This document shows positions 12,512-25,887 of a DNA stretch of 64,000 bases, in pieces (the stretch's first letter is position 1; each line of letters starts with the position of its first letter). Source of the DNA: Dactylonectria macrodidyma (Eukaryota > Ascomycota > Sordariomycetes > Hypocreales > Nectriaceae); NCBI GenBank assembly GCA_020744425.1, contig JAGMUV010000001.1, forward strand, positions 5,766,001 through 5,830,000, given 5' to 3'. The translations under genes and the position numbers were made by a program. Below the pieces are notes generated by a model, which searched no databases, was not told the DNA's origin, and saw nothing but the letters and a program-made list of their open reading frames with translations.

Positions 12512-13983
12512 ATGGCCGACGACAACTATCGTAAGGAGTATCCTCAGCACAGCCGCCCCGAGGACCACCATTCCCGACCTCACTCGCACTACCCTCCACC
12601 ACCCCCGGACAACGTACAGAGGCTCGAAGCACCTTCAGCAAACATGGCTGCCTCCGTCTCTCTCCCGTCTATTCACGACGCCCGCAGTTACCCACCGCCC
12701 CCCCCTCATCCCGGTCGCGGCTACCCCCATGATCCGCGGTTTGCTTCACCCAACGCCGTCAATGGCTATCCGCCTCCCGGCCAGCAGGGTCCGCCTCCGC
12801 AGCAGCCTCCCTATCTTCCACCTCTCCAGCCTCAGAGTGACCCTCGCTCTCCGGCCTACCCACCCCCAGACCAGAGGGGCGGCTACTACGACGACCGACG
12901 TCCTCCGGGGCCTGCGTATGGTCAAGAGCCGTACCCATCAGATCCCTATTACGGGTACCGGGGACAACCACCCCAGGGACCCCCGCCCCCGAACGGATAC
13001 CGCGACTACCGCGCCCACCTTGCCAGCGGCGTTTACGAGTACCCTCCTGGGGGACCCGGTGCTGCACCTCAGCTAACCCAAGCGGCTCCCAGGCAGCGCA
13101 CCTCGATCGCTTGTAGATACTGTCGGAAGAGAAAGGTATGCCATAGCTTCCAGAGGTCCCTCTAGCTCCATGTTGCTAACTGGTTTAGATCCGATGCAGT
13201 GGCTATCAGAGTGCCCCTGGAGGCAAGTGCCAAAACTGTGCGCGTATGAACCAGGAATGCATCTTCCAACCTGTCTCCTCGTCGAGCTCTACGGCATTCA
13301 TACCAGTTTCTGCGGTCCCAGGTGGTGTTCCGCCAGGCACTCAGCTATTTGGTGCATATGGCCAACCCCTGGCTCCTAGTTCGGTGCCGACTCACCCCCC
13401 TGGCTCCTACCAGCAACACCCTCCCGGCGCGCCACCACCGGGTAACTATTACCAACCAGTCCAATCGCCCACCGAGTCGTACTCATCTTACGGAGAAGCG
13501 AGGACCGACGATGGCAGCCAAGTTGCAGGACGACGTCGGCGCAGGACCTCGGAGGAGCAGGACGAGGGGTACCGACTACCCCCCCCGAGAGCCGCTGTGG
13601 AAGAGGATCCTCGAAGAAGGTCCCCGGCTGAGTTTTCAAACCACAGCAGCCCGGGCGGAATTGGCTATCCCCCATATCCTGGAGCGAGGCAGAGCCCACG
13701 CAATCTTGGTGGAAGCGCGCTGCCACAGGCGGCCCCAGCAGGAAGCTATGCGGCGCCGGCTCCAGGTGGACGATCTCCAACGGCGCAAAACGGCTCTAGT
13801 GGAGCGTCGACCCCGGCTCGACAAGGCCAGAGCTCCAGCCAACAGTCACAGCAAGGGAACTCGTCGGTTATGAGCCTCAGCAACCTAGTGGAAAAGAACG
13901 ACATGGATAGGACGATGATCGATCGGCTGAATCGACCAGGACCCAGTCCCAATCAGAACGGGCGAAGAGACGCAAGCCGTTAA
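12512..13983 (+). CDS. Zn2Cys6 (C6) transcription factor
   Basis: Two exons, 12512-13135 and 13189-13983, joined by a 53-bp intron with a GTATGC donor, a GCTAAC branch site and a TTTAG acceptor; phase is kept and the product is 472 residues. The intron splits the zinc cluster, which is complete only after splicing: C201-x2-C204-x6-C211-x10-C222-x2-C225-x6-C232, with the basic CRYCRKRKIRC first loop. Residues 1-195 are disordered and rich in Pro, Tyr and Gly. Residues 235-472 are Ser/Pro/Gly-rich and end in a short charged segment (NLVEKNDMDRTMIDRLNRPG). No fungal-specific middle homology region is visible. It should be a nuclear DNA-binding regulator; its targets are unknown. The start is the first ATG in frame; the open frame extends upstream only through a TTG codon. 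It is the only convincing gene between 1 and 25.9 kb. Confidence 0.85.
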
Positions 13984-16900
13984 ACGAGATCCGAAGATGA
14001 ATTGACACTGCCGGACAGGTCAAAGTGCCGAGTCGAAGCTGTTCGGTGTAATTGAAGGGCCTCTCGGCTTCCGATGGCCGGCCACCGGCGAGATTACAAG
14101 TTTCGATTCCCTTTCGTGCTTTTTTTTATATCTCTCTCAAGAGAGAAAGCGGCTGGAGTAAAACCAAAACAAAAATGGGAGGCGAGACTGTCGTGGGCGA
14201 TACAGGACAGCAGGGCATGGTCTAGAAAAAGACGCAGTTTGGCAACAAACATCCTCAGGTATCCTGTCTTTTTTTTTCTCGGTTGCTGTTGTCTAATTTT
14301 GTGTTGGTCGCGGCCTGTCCTCGTGCCCATTTTTCTTTTCTGCCTTCTCCCTTTGAGAATTTGTCCTCAAAAAAATGCAGCAGCTGCAGGTCGTTGCGCT
14401 CTTCTAATCGGTCGGTCACTTTTGTTTCCAGGAAAGACGGATATGCCTCACGGCACCAAATGGGTTTTTTGTTTCTTTTCGATGCTCTTGGTTTGTTTGG
14501 CTCATTATGCTTTGTTTGCGACTACTACAGAGTTATGATTTGTGGGATGGCTGGTCGGAGTGGTGGTTGTCTTTGGTTTCTCTCGAAGATTTTGTCTTGT
14601 CTAGTATGACGATTCGCGCAAGCGAAACGAAAAGGGCTCCCTTTCTAGGACACATGTTGATGAAGTTGGAAGGGAATGACAGGAATGGGATGATGATACA
14701 TTGATGGGACTTGACTTGGCCGGGCTGGGAAGGGAAAGAAAGGAAAGGAAGGCTAGGCTCAAGGCAACGGGAAAGAACGGGTTTTGGTTGGTGCAGTTTG
14801 ACGCTTGACGTTTGACGCGTGCAGTTTTTGTTCGTTGTAATCAATCTATTCCATGCCAATGCCCATTATTGCCCTCAATACTGAGTTGGAAACTTGCTGC
14901 GTTGCAAAAGCCCTGTCCCCAATTCTGTGCTCGAGTACCTCAGCACAGTTGGTCTGCGTCGAGGATGAAATGTGTCTGTGCACCCCACATCATGATACAC
15001 TAATTAGCTGTTGTAGATGAGGGCAGCAGAAACATTTCGACCCGAAAATACGAAAAGAAAGCAAGACGAACGTATCCCATAAGCAGTGCTAGTGATAATG
15101 TGTGATTTCATTAAAACTTACGGGATATGATTCATTACAAGGTACCTACCTACCTAATTGTCGTGCGCGGAATGGGCACCGAATCAGAAGTGGACTGAAG
15201 GGCTACCAGCATCCCTCTTCCAACTTAGGCACACACGACAGACATCTGGGCGTCTGTCTCTGACGAATTGTACCCAAAGGATGGGTCGAGGTTGAGAAGC
15301 ACAGCTATATCATTACTGCTGTGCACGTACGTAGTACGAAGGAAGCTGGAGAAGGCGTCCAGTGATCAAGGGATCTACATAGGTAGCACACACAGTATTA
15401 CGTATGTAACCTGTACAGTGGCAGAAGGGAAGGTTGGTGTGGAGGCGGATGCAAGAAGGTGTCATCTGTCACCCGAAGACTCCCGGCACCTCTGCATGGT
15501 GCATTGGTATGGCGGGGTTGAAAGATCGTACACAAGGTAGCACAATAGAGGTGTGTGCTACGTTCGTAGCCGCGAAGGGAGGCTGACAGAAGGATAGGGG
15601 AGGAGGTGAAGAGGTATGGGGATGGAAGCTATGTTGCTGGCAGGGGGCCTCGTTTGCATCGTTTGTGTCGCCTGTCTCGCCTCGTCCCGTTACCACGCTG
15701 CGGGCAAAAAGGCTAGCAAGGGCGGCGGGCCATTTGACGGGGTCATGGATGATGGATGATGGAGAAGGGGGGTGGTAAAGGGGGTTTAGAGAGGCTAGAG
15801 AGGCTAGAGAGGCTCGGGAGCAGCCAGGAAGAGGGAGGCTACGGCAATGGCTACGGAGAGGGGACGAGGAAAAGACGAAGAGGGAAAAGGACGAACCCAC
15901 ATGGCGGACATGGGACATGGGGAGAGGACATGGCAGGTTGAAAGAGCATGGATCTATATCGACCATTGCGCCAGCCACAAGCCTCTGGGAATTCCGTGCT
16001 ACTGCGCATGTAGACAGACACACGGGCTGGATGGATAACGGGACGGCTGGACGATTTTGATGACTTGGGGGAGGGCATCTGGGGGACCCACTTTGCATGT
16101 CTAGGATAACGACAGGACGGTATTCATTTGATGATTTGTTTTGCAACGAAAATGGGCGGATGAGGCGAGAGTGGTAGGACACGAGAGACAAGAGGGTAGA
16201 GGTGAGAGACGAGAGACGAGACGAGACGAGACGAGGGAGATGCGAGCAAGCAGGTTTTGGGAGCAAGGGCCAGTCAGTCTCCAAGGGGAGGGGGCGGATG
16301 AGGCATGGGACGGCTAGGAGGGATGTTGAACCAGAGGCTGGTCCCTGTCAAGCGGAGAACGGGCGGGTTGACTGGGTGTGTGTGGTGTGGCCTGGGGCGC
16401 GATGATGATGGCCTGGGCTTGGGCTTGGGCTTGGGCTGGCTGGTTGTGCTAGTTGCTTCATAGTTGGGTTGATGGGATGGATTGATGGGATGGCATCCAT
16501 GGGTCGATGGGATGGCGCCTGGGTTGGTGGCCGGGGGCCCGTAGATTTGGTGTCCGATGCGACCTTCTCCGTGGGCGATGTGGAGATGCTGCACGGGGAC
16601 GGCCGCAGGACGGTTGATGCACATGACGCACCGCCGACGCGTGCGCACAGGGCAGGTCCGGCGGGTTCGGGGGAAGGAAGGACACACGGACAATTTAATT
16701 GAAAACAGCCAAATAAGCTATTATCAGTCTGCAATAAAACGGAGATGTGTTGATGAGGTGAAACAACGACAAGAGAAAAAAAAAAAAGAAGGGCGGCGGG
16801 TCGTGTCAATCGTAGCGAGAGAGGTACTCGTTTTTTTTTTGTTTTTTTTTGTGTAAAGTGGGAGAGGGAGGATTTGGGGTGGAGGCGCAAAGTCGAGTGG

Positions 16901-18639
16901 GCTGTTGGCTGGGCCAACACACTGTTAGCTGCCTGTTGGTTTGTGGGATTCCCGTATGACAGACACCAGTGCTGCTGCTGCGGTGAGAGAAGGGAGAGAG
17001 GCTGGCTGAATGAACGGGATCAAGGAATGGGGAAATCGACGCATGGAGACCAAAAAATCAACCAAAGAGTCGCACCGAAGGTACCTCCGACAAGGTGCAT
17101 GAAGCTGTGCAGCACCTCTAGACAAACGCCGGCTCTTCCAGGGCAAGACAAAGCAAAGCAAGGAGGATCGTCAACTCAAAGACGGGAGACAAAGCAAAAC
17201 GTAACAAGCAGAACAAGTGCAGCAATCACAACAAGCAACCAAAATGCTGGTACCAAGCAATGCAAGCATAGAGCTAAGGGGTCACTGGGACTCGAAACTT
17301 CAATCTCGGTACCTACTGACACTGCGGACAGTACAGACTAACATAGCACGAGATGCACCGTCACTAGAGGTATCGCGACTCACGCACTGTACTACATGCA
17401 GTGCAGCAACATGCAGAATCGCACTCACACGCTTTCTCAATAGTCAATACAAAGCAAAGAGGCCTGTCGACGACATGCAGCACCCCCCTCACGCCCCTCT
17501 CCTTGCTTTCGGTCCCAGGCTTTCGTTGCACTTGGGGTTGACGGGCTGGCTTGGCAGTAAGATGGGGAGCAGTAAACGGCATCCTCACCCGTGAGATCCA
17601 TTCGCAAGGCTAAGGACCAGCTGATGGCCTTTGGCAGATTGCCTCTGGGGAGGGTAGCCAGCCACTGTCCATGCTATTGTGCCAGTAGCTGGAGTACGAA
17701 TAACTAGTGTTGGCACTGGCACGGGTGCTACGTGCGTACGGTCCGACTAAATTAACGGTAGATTAGGCGCGCGAGGGAGTGAAATTGGCCCGCGGCGAAG
17801 AGCTAGACGCGGAGAGACACGCTGTATACGCTACACATACACACACGCATGCATTGACATACTTTAGAGCGTGGGAGTGCCCGTCTCGAGTCACAACGGC
17901 AGTGGGCGTCACCAGTCAGGCCGCCAGAAGAGACGAAAAGTGTAAGTTTTCCTGACTGCGGTTGATTGTGCAAGTCGCCAACACTAATACCTAGATCGAC
18001 GTCAATTTTTGGCCCCCTCCATGTTTTGGAAATTTTCAGGTATACGTGTTCAGACCTGAAATACACCCTGCAGCAGCAATCATGACCTGGTCAGGGCGTC
18101 ATTCTTCGAGAGACGGGGAAGGGGAGGAGAAGCGCCGTTATGGGGATGGATGGATGGCTCTCCTCCCGCCACGCCCTTGTAGGCAGCTTCTCATCTGGCT
18201 GCCTAAGATGTTAGGGCCAAAACCTCACAGTCCGACAAGCTAGCCGATTCATAATGGCAAGCGGTTTGCTGCCTTTGTCTTTGCTTTACTGGCGGGACCT
18301 TGCCTCGATGTGCCATCCATCCCCAGCCCTAAGTGCTTTTCACTCACCCCCTTCCCCCTTCTCGGCGGCCGACCCCGCGTATGAGCTCAATTCTGTGATG
18401 GCGTGAAATGGAAGCTAAGTCAAAGGAAGGGTGAGGGAAGGGAAGGGAAGGGACCACAAGGGACGGAACGCCCTTGTTGGCCGATAGTTTTTTATTCTAA
18501 CGCAGACGGCCGAGGACGGCCGGCAGCGGGCGCCCACCTCGGAGGGGGACACAAAAAAAGGGTGACAGAGTGGCGTGAAGGGAAAAAAAAAGGAATAGGA
18601 AAGCCGGTAGACCGGTCTATTGACGGCGCGCGGGCGGGT

Positions 18640-18666
18640 CGGCGGCGGCGGCGGCGGCGGCGGCGG
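18640..18666 (+). repeat. (CGG)9 trinucleotide repeat
   Basis: Nine CGG units in non-coding DNA. The reverse strand would read as a run of arginines or prolines in open frames that show no other sign of being genes. Confidence 0.9.
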
Positions 18667-21600
18667 AGACGGCGTGTGTGAAGAATAGACGAAGGGGAAA
18701 AGAAGAGGAGAGGAGAGGAGAAAAGCGGAGAAAGGAGGGGGCGTGGTGAGGCGACAAGGTTTGTCCGAGGTGGATGGTGGGATGGGGCTCCTGGCGTGTC
18801 TGCTTGGACTTCTTGGACTTTCAGTACAATAGGCAAGGTAGTAGTAGTTTAGGGAGAGGTGTATTACTCCTTTACGCGACGGGGCGAGGCGTGTGTGCCA
18901 GAAGATGGAAGGAGGAGAGTGCTAGAAAGAGGGAAAGGAAGACAGATGAATTCGTCCTAGGAGAGTGACAGATCACGGATTTTAGAAGAGGGGAAGAGAG
19001 GTGACACGACAGGGGACTGGTCGGTACGATGTAAGCCAGGGTGGGGACGAAGGTGAGGACGGTGTATGTATCAATAAGGTAGAATGGACGTATCAGGGCT
19101 TGTGTTTATGCAGCACCTGTCTATGACTGCATCTAGAAATGGGCCTAGGGAGGTGGGATGTGTGTATGAATGTCTGGACGTAGGTATGCACTGTGTCTAT
19201 CTCTAGCTTTATATGTATGTTTGTACGAAGACGGCATGGACAGATGCGACTCGGGGCGGATGGACGGAGTGATGGGCAAGGGGGGATAGTTTGCTACGTG
19301 GACGACATGGTTCGACGTGTGATTGTGTGTGGAGAAGTAGAAAGGCAGAGAGAGAGGCTGATGATGGAAGGGCCCTGGCAGAAAAAGAGAGACAAAATGG
19401 CTTGCAGATGCATGCAGGCAGACCGGTAGGCAGACAGGTAGCTTAGATTGTTGTTGGATGATCATTCTACTGTTCTGCTGTTCTGTTGCTGCCAACCTTA
19501 GGAGCACCCAAGTACCTCTTGAGCTGAACTGAATCAACACAACGGCCCGAGAAGTGACGAACTCACTTGACTTACTTTGCGCCCTCGGCGAGTCTCCCTC
19601 CCCCACAAGCAAATGATGGCCAAGAGCAGACAATTGACCAAAGGGAGGTTCTAGTTGAGACACTACGGTGGAGACATTTGGGTGGGAAAACAAAAAGCCC
19701 GCGAGACTACGAGTAGCTACCTAATCTCCCAATACCACTCTGTTGGTAGTTTAGTGTATCAAGGAACACTCGATGCGGCCAGAACACGCGGTACCTACCT
19801 GCAGCGCTCCTGACCGAAAACAACGCGGCCTTTCTATGGGACCATGACTTGTTGAACACACTCACAGTGTGGTATGTTACGCGATGGGAATCTGTGCTGT
19901 GCGTTGCGAAGCGGTGAGAATCACCAATTGCAAAAGGGGGGAGTGTCTACGGCGGGCGTGTGACTTTCCGTGACCCAGATGGCATACTTGGCAGGGCAAA
20001 CCCCAAAGTTTGAAGCATCTTGGTAACTTTGGTACTATAGCGAGCTCGAGATTCTCCGAGGAGATCGTGATGAAGGCTGTTCTTGCTTGCCCTTGGTATG
20101 TGGCATGAAGGTATCTATTAGGTTTGGCTGCAAGGTGGTGAAATGTGTCAACTGTGCGGTGAGAATGCGTGCGAGGGTAAAGCCAATGCAAGGGCTAGTC
20201 CAGTGTCATAGTCTGCGGTGCGATGCGATGCCGCGGTGTGCACCTGCTGCTAACAAGCCTTGGGTTGTGATAGACCTCCTTGGTGGTTCTGGGCTTGACA
20301 TTTTACTTTCCACATCTTGTTTGATTTTTCGGCTCTTGCAGCGCCAACAGAGATGTCTCTGAGCTCTCACAGACTCGATTGCGCTGTGCCGCGCAGAGGA
20401 ATATGATGGACACCCTCGAATCCTTCCATTCCGCACTCTCCCCCTAAAAAAAGGGGTGGCTTGAAAACATCACAGACAAAAAGTCAATCAGGTCTTCCGA
20501 TCTGGCTTGCGCACGGGGACGAGGACAGAGTCCCGAGACAGCATCGGATCGCGGATATCCCGCCAGGAACGAAACAGGGGTGCGAGTTAAGAATCGTCAT
20601 GTCATGGTGGAGGGGGAGAGAGAGTTCTTGAGGCTCAACGGAGGTCCCGGAGAGCTGGAAAGAGGCACCTTCGACTGGAATGCGGGACTTGGGCGTGGTA
20701 TGGCAGGACTTGGTGGTCCTTGAGAGGGCATCTATGGGCGTACAGAGAGTAAGGACTGCTACCGAGGCCATAGAGAGAACCATCTGTCAGTTATCCGAGA
20801 CATCTGCGGCGTGGGAGAGATTGGCGAATCCCCCCCTTTGCCGGTTGCGTCCCGTACCAGCTTGACCCGACAGCTTGGTGTTTTACCTTCCACCATTCCC
20901 TCAACACCATTCCCTCAACATCACTCCCTCAAAAGCATGCCCCAATCGGTCTTTCCCTGACACGTCAGTTTTTCAAATCTAAAGCAGGCGTCCAGTCGGC
21001 CCAAAGTATACGATGCACCTCGCTTGGAATCACGTTCCACCTCCCCTTCTACCCCCTCTTCTTCCTCTCCCGATCCCACGCCCCCCTAATTAAACTTGAT
21101 CAAAGCATCGCCTACTATATCTACACTTTAACCCGGGGAGCCTTTGAGCCACGGCTTTTCGCTTGCCGCTCTACCGGGACGCTCCAGAGGGCGGGAGCCA
21201 CGAGTCTCTCCAGGAGGCGGGATCCACGGGACTTTCCAAGGGCGTGGTGGAACAAAAACCTTTGGATGACGGATGCTTTCGATCCGAGGGAACGCCCTGA
21301 CCTGTTCACGCCCTCGGCCGTGTCTCCAGCATCTTGGTCCCGCCCTATCCAGCTTGGCTATAAGTACGCATTTCCACGCCCCTTTCACATGAACCTACTC
21401 TGGGCAGCCTTTTTGAGGTCCCTTTCCCGAGTTCCCGACCGCAAACGGCGTCTCACGGCTGGAATGCGGATGCGGTTCGTCTTTTTCTTTTTTTGGTTCT
21501 CCAGCTGCGGGACGGCGAGGGCGGAGGAGGAGGTCTTAGGGGACCAGATGGACGGATCGGACGTGGCGCGATGGACGCCATAGCGGCGCGGGCGGAGTTT

Positions 21601-24600
21601 GGGAGGTGGAGGAGACGACGCTGACGACGACAAAGGGGCGGGCGGGCGGCCTTACTCGGGGCGACCGTGGACGGGACGCGACGAGGCGAGATGGGACGAT
21701 CACGCGGCCATCGGGGAGACGGAGAGACGGCGACGAGCGGACGGGGTGGCAACTCAGCCGCCCGGTGACGAGTAGCCTTTTAGGAGATATCGGTGATGGT
21801 TAAGGCTGAAGATGGCTGAGGATGGCTGAGGTTGATGCAGAATGGTCGAGGATGACTGGACGAAGTACGAGATTGAGAGAGCTCAGAGGCTGGTGCCATG
21901 CTGCTTCCGGGCGATAGGAGGGGGACGGCGATCACGGGATGGCAACATACAACGAGCCGAGCAAACTTGAGCGCCTTGGTCGACTCTGGTTTCATGGGAA
22001 CCTTTGAACCGCCTCAGTCCGTTGGCCGGGAGGACGCAGGAACCCTCCCTCCTCCCTTGCGACTTCCTTACGTCTCGTCCGTTCCTTCTTGCCCCGTTAC
22101 TTTGTGTCGGTTACTTCCTGCCCGCTTCTTTGACTCTGTTCTCCTGACCTGACACTTTGCTGACACTCTAAAAGTTACCTCGACACCGTTTCTCCCCCAC
22201 CACTCAAGCCACTCCCCAATCCGCTCTATTCCCTCTTCCCTCTTCCTTCCACCTCACCTCCTTCGGTCAAAGTTGATGAGCAAGATTCTGAAGGCTTGAT
22301 CAAATTTCAGCCAGCCTCTTCCACGTCCGTGGCCACGGGACCAAAATCCATCGTCGCCAGGTCGACGACCATTGCCTAGTGGCCCGCAAACTACTCCCAT
22401 TCCGGCGAGCATCGCATGAATCTTAAGAGTCCTTTGATATGTCCCAACGCACGTCTCTTGTCGCAAGATGAGCCCTGCTAGCTACCTACTGGAAAACTGC
22501 TTCTGGGCATACACATGCACGCACGCCCCCTACTTCTGTTTCCCCCTTCCCCTGAATCTCTCCTTAGTGGGGGAAGAAGGGCGGACGACGCAGTGGGCCA
22601 CCAGCCCGGACAAGAGAGTTTGCAATCGGCGACCAGGAAAGTGGCCAGTTTTGGACGGAGACTTTGACGCCACCACTGGCTTTGGCTCTGTCCATCTCGT
22701 CGGATCGGAGGCGTGGAGCGGCTGACAGTGATGACCAACAGGTGGGTGACTCTCGACTAACTAACTTCCATAGGACACGGTGGCGACGGTGTTTCGATAG
22801 GCTTTCGGTGCTATGCCGTAGGTCTAGAGAGTACTTTGTTTCCTTTCCTTTTTCTACCATGGTTGCGGTTTCCTGATGACGAGTTCTGGACTTTGTTTCG
22901 ATGCAGATGACGTGGTTGTGCAAGTGTGCGCCTACGTCGCCGGCGTTATGGGAACCGCTCAACGAGCCAGAGAAATTTGTTCCTTATCGGTGAGCGAGAA
23001 GAGATGGCGCAAAAAGTCTTTGCTGCCATGGTGCCAGACTCGCGGCAGAAGACCCCATTTCCTGTCACTGGTTGTCAACGACGGCATTTTGAAAGAGCAT
23101 TGCTATTCGCACAGCACATCGCAATGGACTGGATCTAGTGAACAAGTTCATTTGCTTTCTCCATATCAACAAGGATCACGTCAAACCATCGCGATGCGCT
23201 TACAAGCTGGGCAGAGGTATCCCTTCCGACTGACCTCGCTCCGTTATCGAAACGACAGGGAACTCTGTCTCCCAACGTCCGCTTTCAATCGTTAACCAAG
23301 TAGGTTGAACAATAGACAGCTTGTTTAACGAATATCACCGCCTTACCCCGGTCCCTTCCGAAATGAATACGAAACCCCTACTGCAAGCGTGGCGGGGGTC
23401 CGGAACATGGCGATTACAAGGACATAGGGGAACATCCTCGAGACCATTACCAACTACTGATGGCTCGAAATCTATACATGAGCCCGTGACTGAATTGCCA
23501 ACCATGATGTACAATCAGAGGGGTTGCAACATAAGAGTCAACACTGGCCCAGGAACCAAGCAGTTGTCCGTTCGTGCCATGAGAAAAGGTGTCAAATCAT
23601 GGCCGGCCTGGGACGTTTGACTTGGACAAATATTTGGAATCTGGTATTGGTCTGAGAGAGTTGCTCAGCCTCTTCCTCCTCTGTCGGCGGGTCTCTGTGC
23701 GTGCTGCCTTCGCAGACAAGTCCGTGTAATTCATCCGCAACTCTGAACCTATGGAGTTGTTGACCATCAGAGTAGTGAGTGAGTGCTGCAATTATCAACA
23801 GCCGATAACCCAAGGGACTCATGGGAACCAAAACGCGAACGCTGCAGAGGTGTGACAGGATAGCTGCGTTACATAATTACCTTGGCCTGGTTCGAGTCGC
23901 ACGAGTTGATTGGGGGGATTCATCCCATACCGCTGCGATTATGCAGAAGCAGATCTTGTGACCTCGGATAGCGTCACCCGTTTGCATCCGCTTCCAACTT
24001 CACGGATGCAACACAAGGGGGCCGTGCTGCCGCATTGTTTCATGGGGGTCCTGGCTCCTCTATGTTACGTATGTCTTCGCGGGAAGACCCATGGGCGATG
24101 ACATGTTGAGTACTACGCTGTGTGGCACGGAGAGGGATACTTCATGGATGTGGCATAGGTCTAGGTATCACAGAAAGCCACATGAAGAGTCCCGGTGCTG
24201 ATGCCCTGGAACGGGAAACAGAGTGTTTGGAGTAGCAGAGAAAGGGCCAGTACTGCTGCTACACGATGATGATGGCGCTGACATGAACAGGATATTTGTG
24301 CTGCACTAAAAACATACATGGCTGCTCATCATCAGATGCCCTAGATTGTCTCGATGCCACCCTCACAAAACGGATGCTACGGGCCCAGATGCTAAGTACC
24401 CAATTACTACCCACCCCTGCTCGATCTAAAACCAGCCCCTCAAAGCGCCCATCCCAGCACGCGAAGAGCCAACACACAACCAACAAGTCATGGCCACTCC
24501 CGCCCCTCCCGTCGACGCGAATAGCTTCCTCCTCTCCAGGCTGCCTCCGAAGCCTCTCACCGTCTCCTGCCGCTCCTCCTCAACCACGTCCGCCCGCCAA

Positions 24601-25004
24601 ACCGCAAGAGAACCAGAATAAGAAGCCGTCGTCGCCGGCATAGCAATAGTGGAGCGCCAAAACCCCTCCCGGATGCCCGGCCCGGACGCACCGCAGCTCC
24701 GCCTTTAGTCCTCTTTGAGCCGCCGCGGCAAGGGTTGGCGGCTTTGTAGGGGCGAGCCGCGGCCGTGTGACAAAAGGCGGAAGTGGGAACTGGAGAATCG
24801 TCGACGTCGCCTGGTTGCCCGTCGCTGCTCCGGCGCCCGGGGAGGCCACGCCGGAGGGTCGCCGTTCGACCGCCGTGGTGCCGTCTCAAGCCACGTCCGC
24901 CGTCCCGATTAAGCCGCTCACGGGGCTGGGAGGCGCGTTATATGCGTTGGAAGAATCAAACAAAGAGCGTGCTGCATGGTATGCTCCTGGTGTGCTTCGA
25001 GGGA

Positions 25005-25021
25005 GGGGGGGGGGGGGGGGG
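25005..25021 (+). repeat. Poly(G) tract, 17 G
   Basis: A run of 17 G at the edge of a GC-rich patch, similar to those at 4252 and 37434. Confidence 0.95.
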
Positions 25022-25887
25022 AGGCGCCGGGTCACCCTGGAGCGTTGAACAGAGTGCCATCCATACCTCGTTTGTATGACACGAGACTATCGCCGTGAAG
25101 AGTGTCATCCTCACAGACGAAACGCAGTCCATGGCGGCATGTGCTGTCGACAACTAAGATCTAGCTGAAGTATAGGTATCGCCCGGAGTTTGCCCCCCTC
25201 GAGCCCTTCCGTGTATCATACCACGTGGAGATGGTTTCTTAATTTCTTAATGCCGTGTCTCAAAATTGGGGTTATCCTTTTGGCATCAAAACTTCAGCCA
25301 CATCATCACCAACCCATTCCCGAGAGTAAACATTGTAGGCTAACTCCAACAACGGGTATTAGAGTTATCATACCGCACGCACTTCGTTTCTGATGCTCTG
25401 CCTTTTTCTCCGTTTACCTCCTCCGTCCGAAGTAAATCCCATACTTGATGTGGGCAAAACTTACTACGCATTGCAGTGATTTATTCCATTAATAGACTAG
25501 GCTGTAAGTGTTGCAACGCCCGGAAGTGGCCTCGTAATGACTGTCATACACTTTTGCAAGTTCGTCTGGCCCGACAGAACATGAGCAAATGCTATTGGGT
25601 CGTCTTGGACTTCCCTCGGTCACATAGAAAGAAATCGTGGCATGAATTGACATCCTGTAATCGTCATGCTCTTATAGCCGAGTATTATCTATTTCGTCCC
25701 GTCTAGCAAGTTCGTCTTCGTCCGATATATTACACCCGGGTATTGGGTCAAACGCGCCGTTCAGACTACACTCCTCAAAGTTCTTCCATCAAATGGCCAC
25801 ACGCTCAGATGTCATCAGTCACCTATATTATGTAGATTAGTTACTTCAGAGATGACTGAGTTGAACGGCGGAGCTGCCTATGGCTCC

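Larger units (their letters stand above)
13984..25887. other. Gene-poor region, about 11.9 kb
   Basis: No gene was recognised between the Zn2Cys6 gene and the F-box-like gene. The stretch holds low-complexity patches (GGCTTG repeats near 16415-16440, GACGA repeats near 16209-16235, CGG repeats near 18640-18666), a G17 run at 25005-25021, and a GC-rich patch at about 24490-25050 with short coding-like frames. A 99-residue minus-strand frame at 20484-20783 starts with a hydrophobic stretch resembling a signal peptide but has no family support. Three imperfect copies of a 16-bp CCATTCCCTCAACA-like unit lie at 20886-20935. I see no tRNA or rRNA. Confidence 0.5.

Noticed and set aside
12066..13076. 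A 336-codon frame overlapping exon 1 of the Zn2Cys6 gene
   Set aside because: It is a shadow frame in the CT-rich leader and Pro-rich coding region; the zinc-cluster frame is the real one.
15469..16284. A 271-codon minus-strand frame
   Set aside because: Ser/Pro-rich translation of purine-rich plus-strand DNA; no motif, and overlapping frames are equally open.
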